64,000 bases of DNA, taken from the NCBI GenBank assembly GCA_030432695.1, contig JAUILN010000012.1:186001-250000 (forward strand), written 5' to 3'. The notes below the pieces were generated by a model that did no database searches, was not told the origin of the DNA, and worked only from the letters and a program-made list of their open reading frames with translations. The translations under genes and the position numbers were made by a program. How positions within the stretch are numbered: position 1 is the stretch's first letter; each line of letters opens with the position of its first letter. Below, one piece after another: positions 61,869 through 64,000 of this stretch. Source of the stretch: a bacterium. GTDB lineage: Bacteria > Planctomycetota > UBA1135 > UBA2386.

Positions 61869-63083
61869 CTAAGGCCCCGCGACCCGCAGCAGGCCGGGAC
61901 CGCGAGTCCCTGCGGCCGGACGTTCCGGCCGCCGGTAGCCCGCCGCCGCCATCACCACCCAGGCCAGGGTAGCGGCGAGGTAGCAGCCGGCGGCGATGCC
62001 GATCCACCAGCGCATGCGCAGCGGGTCGGCGTGCACCAGGCCGCGCGCAACGAGCGCGAGGGCGAGGAGCGCGACCATGATCCGCACCGGCCAGGGGCTC
62101 CGGTGGACCAGGTCCTGTCGGCCGCCGTGGGCCAGGGTCACGTGCAGGCCGACCGCCAGGGTCATCCACGCGAAGCCGCCGAGGAACACCACGTGGCGAC
62201 CGATCTGCGGGGTGGCCGGTAAGAGCGCCGCCAGTGCGTAGCCGGTCGGGATGGCCCAGGCGGCCAGCCAGACGAGGCGTCGGTGCAGACCGGGAGCGGT
62301 CGGCGTGCGCAGGATGCCAGCGCTCGTCGTCAACACCAGCGCCACGACCACCGCGCGCATGCCGTGGCCGAACGCCGAATCGACGAAGGCCTGGATCGCG
62401 AACGACACCGCCAACAGCGCGCCGGCGACGAGGTGCAGGCGGCGCGGACCCGGGCGCTCGGGATCGCCGTCGGTCGACGATCCCTGGCGGGTGAGCAAGG
62501 GGATCAGCATCGAGCCCACACCGACCACCAGCGACAGCATCAGTCCTTCCACCAGCAGGCCCTGGCCGAGCACGTGCCATGCACCGTCGAGATGCAGCGG
62601 CCCGTAGAGACCGAGCAGCAGCGTGCCGAAGAGCGCCATGCCGAGCCCCATCGGGATCCACACGAACGCGTCGGGCGGTCGGCGGGCCGCGTCGCGACGC
62701 CGCGCACGACGGACCAGGAACTGCAGCAATGTGCCGAGCAGCACCAGCCACGCGAGCTGCGACAGCGCCACCGCGTGCCACCAGACCGCCACGGTGATCG
62801 CGACCGGCATCGATGCGCCCAGCGCCAGCTCCCAGGCCGACGGCGGCGCGGTGCCGGTGCGCCGCGGGATCATCGTGAACAGGAAGCCGACCACGAAGCT
62901 GGCCAGGAAGCCCTCGACCTGCGCGATGCTGTGGAAGATCGCCGGCCAGGCCGGCACGCCCCAGACGGCATTGGTGAGCCACGGCAGCACGCCGCACCAG
63001 GTGAGCAGGATGCCGATGGGAAACAGCAGGCGGTAGGGCTCGCGACGCAGCACACCGACCTCGGGACCGGGTTGGTGGTTCAT
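61869..63083 (-). CDS. nnrS: NnrS family membrane protein
   Basis: The 404-residue protein has about 12 transmembrane helices and NnrS motifs: LFPIGILLTWCGVLPWL, FHSIAQVEGFLASFVVGFLF, TMIPRRTG, FGHGMRAVVVALVL and GRHVVFLGGFAWMT. NnrS is a haem- and copper-containing membrane protein linked to nitric oxide tolerance during denitrification. The start ATG 63083 overlaps the stop of the NsrR-like gene (ATGA), so the two are translated together. The gene faces away from nirK. Confidence 0.9.
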   Translation of the reverse strand: MNHQPGPEVGVLRREPYRLLFPIGILLTWCGVLPWLTNAVWGVPAWPAIFHSIAQVEGFLASFVVGFLFTMIPRRTGTAPPSAWELALGASMPVAITVAVWWHAVALSQLAWLVLLGTLLQFLVRRARRRDAARRPPDAFVWIPMGLGMALFGTLLLGLYGPLHLDGAWHVLGQGLLVEGLMLSLVVGVGSMLIPLLTRQGSSTDGDPERPGPRRLHLVAGALLAVSFAIQAFVDSAFGHGMRAVVVALVLTTSAGILRTPTAPGLHRRLVWLAAWAIPTGYALAALLPATPQIGRHVVFLGGFAWMTLAVGLHVTLAHGGRQDLVHRSPWPVRIMVALLALALVARGLVHADPLRMRWWIGIAAGCYLAATLAWVVMAAAGYRRPERPAAGTRGPGLLRVAGP

Positions 63084-63535
63084 CTCGTCTCCTTCGCGTC
63101 TCGCGTCGGACCGGCGCGTCCGGCCCAGGTCTCCAACACACCGCGCGTCTCGGCGAGGGTCGCGTCGGCGGCCCAGCCATCGAGGAACTCCTGGAGCCGC
63201 GACCAGATCGGATGCAGGGGGCAAGGCCGCGCGGGATCGCAGTGGCCCCAGCCGAACGCGCAGGTCCCCGGCTCCACGGCCACGTCCACCGCGGCCAGCA
63301 CGTCGGCGACCCGGATCTCCTGGGGCGGCCGCTGCAGCGCGAACCCGCCACCGTGGCCCTTGCGCCCGGAGACGAGGCCGCGCTCGACCAGCCGGCTCAT
63401 CACCTTCGACAGGTAGTGGACCCCCACGCCGGTGCGCTCGGCGAGGTCGGCGGAGCGCAGGCTCTCGCCCGGCGGGAGGTCGGCCAACGCCGCCAGGGCC
63501 CGCATCGCATAGACAACCGTCTGGTTCAGGATCAC
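63080..63535 (-). CDS. nsrR: NsrR-like Rrf2 family transcriptional regulator
   Basis: The 151-residue product starts at GTG 63535. It has the Rrf2 winged helix (VVYAMRALAALADLPPG, LAERTGVGVHYLSKVMSRL, GRKGHGGGFALQRP) and three cysteines at about positions 92, 99 and 105 (CAFGWGHC then C), matching the iron-sulphur ligands of NsrR and IscR. With nirK and nnrS beside it, a nitric-oxide-sensing repressor is the best reading. It probably binds the inverted repeats at 63656-63708. An in-frame TTG at 63661 would extend it by 42 residues without conserved content. Confidence 0.85.
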   Translation of the reverse strand: MILNQTVVYAMRALAALADLPPGESLRSADLAERTGVGVHYLSKVMSRLVERGLVSGRKGHGGGFALQRPPQEIRVADVLAAVDVAVEPGTCAFGWGHCDPARPCPLHPIWSRLQEFLDGWAADATLAETRGVLETWAGRAGPTRDAKETR

Positions 63536-63655
63536 CGCTGCCTCCGTAGTCGGGAGAGGTTCATCGGACTGGTAGATCCCCTGAGAAGCGCCAGCGAACC
63601 GGCCGCCCCGCCAAGGCGAGGGACGCTCACCGCGACGATTTTGTGGGGACGCAGG

Positions 63656-63683
63656 AAACAACCGACAAGTCTGTCGCTTGTTT
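63656..63683. promoter_or_regulatory. Inverted repeat in the nsrR-nirK promoter region
   Basis: AAACAA and TTGTTT enclose CGACA and TGTCG around AGTC, with a single C-C mismatch. It is a candidate operator for the adjacent Rrf2 regulator. Confidence 0.5.
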
Positions 63684-63708
63684 CAGACGACCTACTTGTC
63701 GTCTGAAA
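63681..63708. promoter_or_regulatory. Perfect 11-bp inverted repeat at the nirK start
   Basis: TTTCAGACGAC and GTCGTCTGAAA are exact reverse complements around CTACTT. The right arm touches the nirK start codon, so a bound protein or an RNA hairpin here would block nirK expression. Confidence 0.55.
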
Positions 63709-64000
63709 TGATGAAACGCGAACAGTTGATCGTCACCCTGGCCTGCGTCGGCGCTTCCGCGGTCGCGGCGCTGGCGTTCTTCCGCTGCGACACGGCAGCG
63801 TCGACCCACGGCACGAAGCGCGTCGACCTCGACTCGCTGCCGATCGTCGGCGAGGAGGAGGCGGTGCTCGCCGCCCCGCCGCAGGTGCCCCCACCGATCA
63901 CCCGCGACCACGCCACCAAGGTGATCGTCCGGTTGGAGGTCCGCGAGGAGGTCGGCGAGATCGCCGACGGCGTCGACTACGTGTTCTGGACCTTCGGCGG
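63708..64000 (+). CDS. nirK: Copper-containing nitrite reductase, N-terminal part (cut by window edge)
   Basis: About 97 residues are visible. An N-terminal signal or anchor (IVTLACVGASAVAALAFF) is followed by a linker and then the start of the first cupredoxin domain: PPPITRDHATKVIVRLEV and IADGVDYVFWTFGG, characteristic of NirK. The enzyme reduces nitrite to nitric oxide in the periplasm. Copper ligands lie beyond the window. Two adjacent ATGs (63708, 63711) could start it. The neighbouring nsrR and nnrS genes fit a nitric-oxide-responsive denitrification unit. Confidence 0.8.
   Translation, partial: MMKREQLIVTLACVGASAVAALAFFRCDTAASTHGTKRVDLDSLPIVGEEEAVLAAPPQVPPPITRDHATKVIVRLEVREEVGEIADGVDYVFWTFG

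Overview
The window is GC-rich bacterial chromosome, densely packed with long genes. Several features point to a deep-branching member of the Planctomycetota: many secreted proteins with FG-GAP repeats or carboxypeptidase-regulatory-like folds, a C-terminal domain shared by three unrelated secreted proteins, two ECF sigma factors, a sigma factor/Ser-Thr kinase pair, and a long run of secreted amidohydrolase paralogues. This assignment is an inference from gene content; no marker gene is present.

Layout. 1-0.5 kb: ECF sigma factor cut by the left edge. 0.8-19.1 kb: a secreted subtilisin-like protease followed by ten consecutive co-directional genes for secreted amidohydrolase-superfamily (HutI/COG1228-like) proteins, most overlapping by 4 bases. 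Only three of the eleven amidohydrolase domains keep the HxH and Asp metal ligands; the other eight look like pseudoenzymes. 19.4-30.5 kb: an NTF2-like protein, a di-haem cytochrome c peroxidase, a secreted unknown, fused isobutyryl-CoA mutase IcmF, an MFS transporter, and a histidine kinase paired with a receiver/SpoIIE-phosphatase protein. 30.5-43.2 kb: a reverse-strand block of carboxypeptidase-regulatory-like secreted proteins, a Ser/Thr kinase with TPR-like repeats and an ECF sigma factor, with a secreted vWA protein facing the other way. The block is interrupted at 33.0-35.05 kb by a lower-GC two-gene island bracketed on each side by two REP-like palindromes.

43.4-51.7 kb: a serine-hydrolase-like secreted protein, a membrane-anchored unknown, and an RNA-repair/RNA-quality-control locus. 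The locus has rtcR on the reverse strand, a divergent Ro60-type TROVE gene (rsr), and two adjacent Y-RNA-like non-coding RNAs. The first RNA carries a circularly permuted tRNA body, with the T arm before the D arm, like the known YrlA family. No RtcB ligase or RtcA cyclase gene is present nearby. A small 50-residue reading frame and an intact secreted amidohydrolase follow. 52.0-61.8 kb: an FG-GAP protein, an MFS exporter, a hybrid histidine kinase, uridine kinase, 6-phosphogluconolactonase, a VCBS-like protein and another carboxypeptidase-regulatory-like protein. 61.9-64.0 kb: a nitrogen-oxide module, with nnrS and an NsrR-like Rrf2 regulator divergent from a copper nitrite reductase gene (nirK, cut by the right edge). 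Two strong inverted repeats lie in the shared promoter region.

The strongest candidates for new biology are the Ro/Y-RNA locus, the array of active plus degenerate amidohydrolases, and the palindrome-bracketed island with its ImmA-like protein lacking the HExxH motif.
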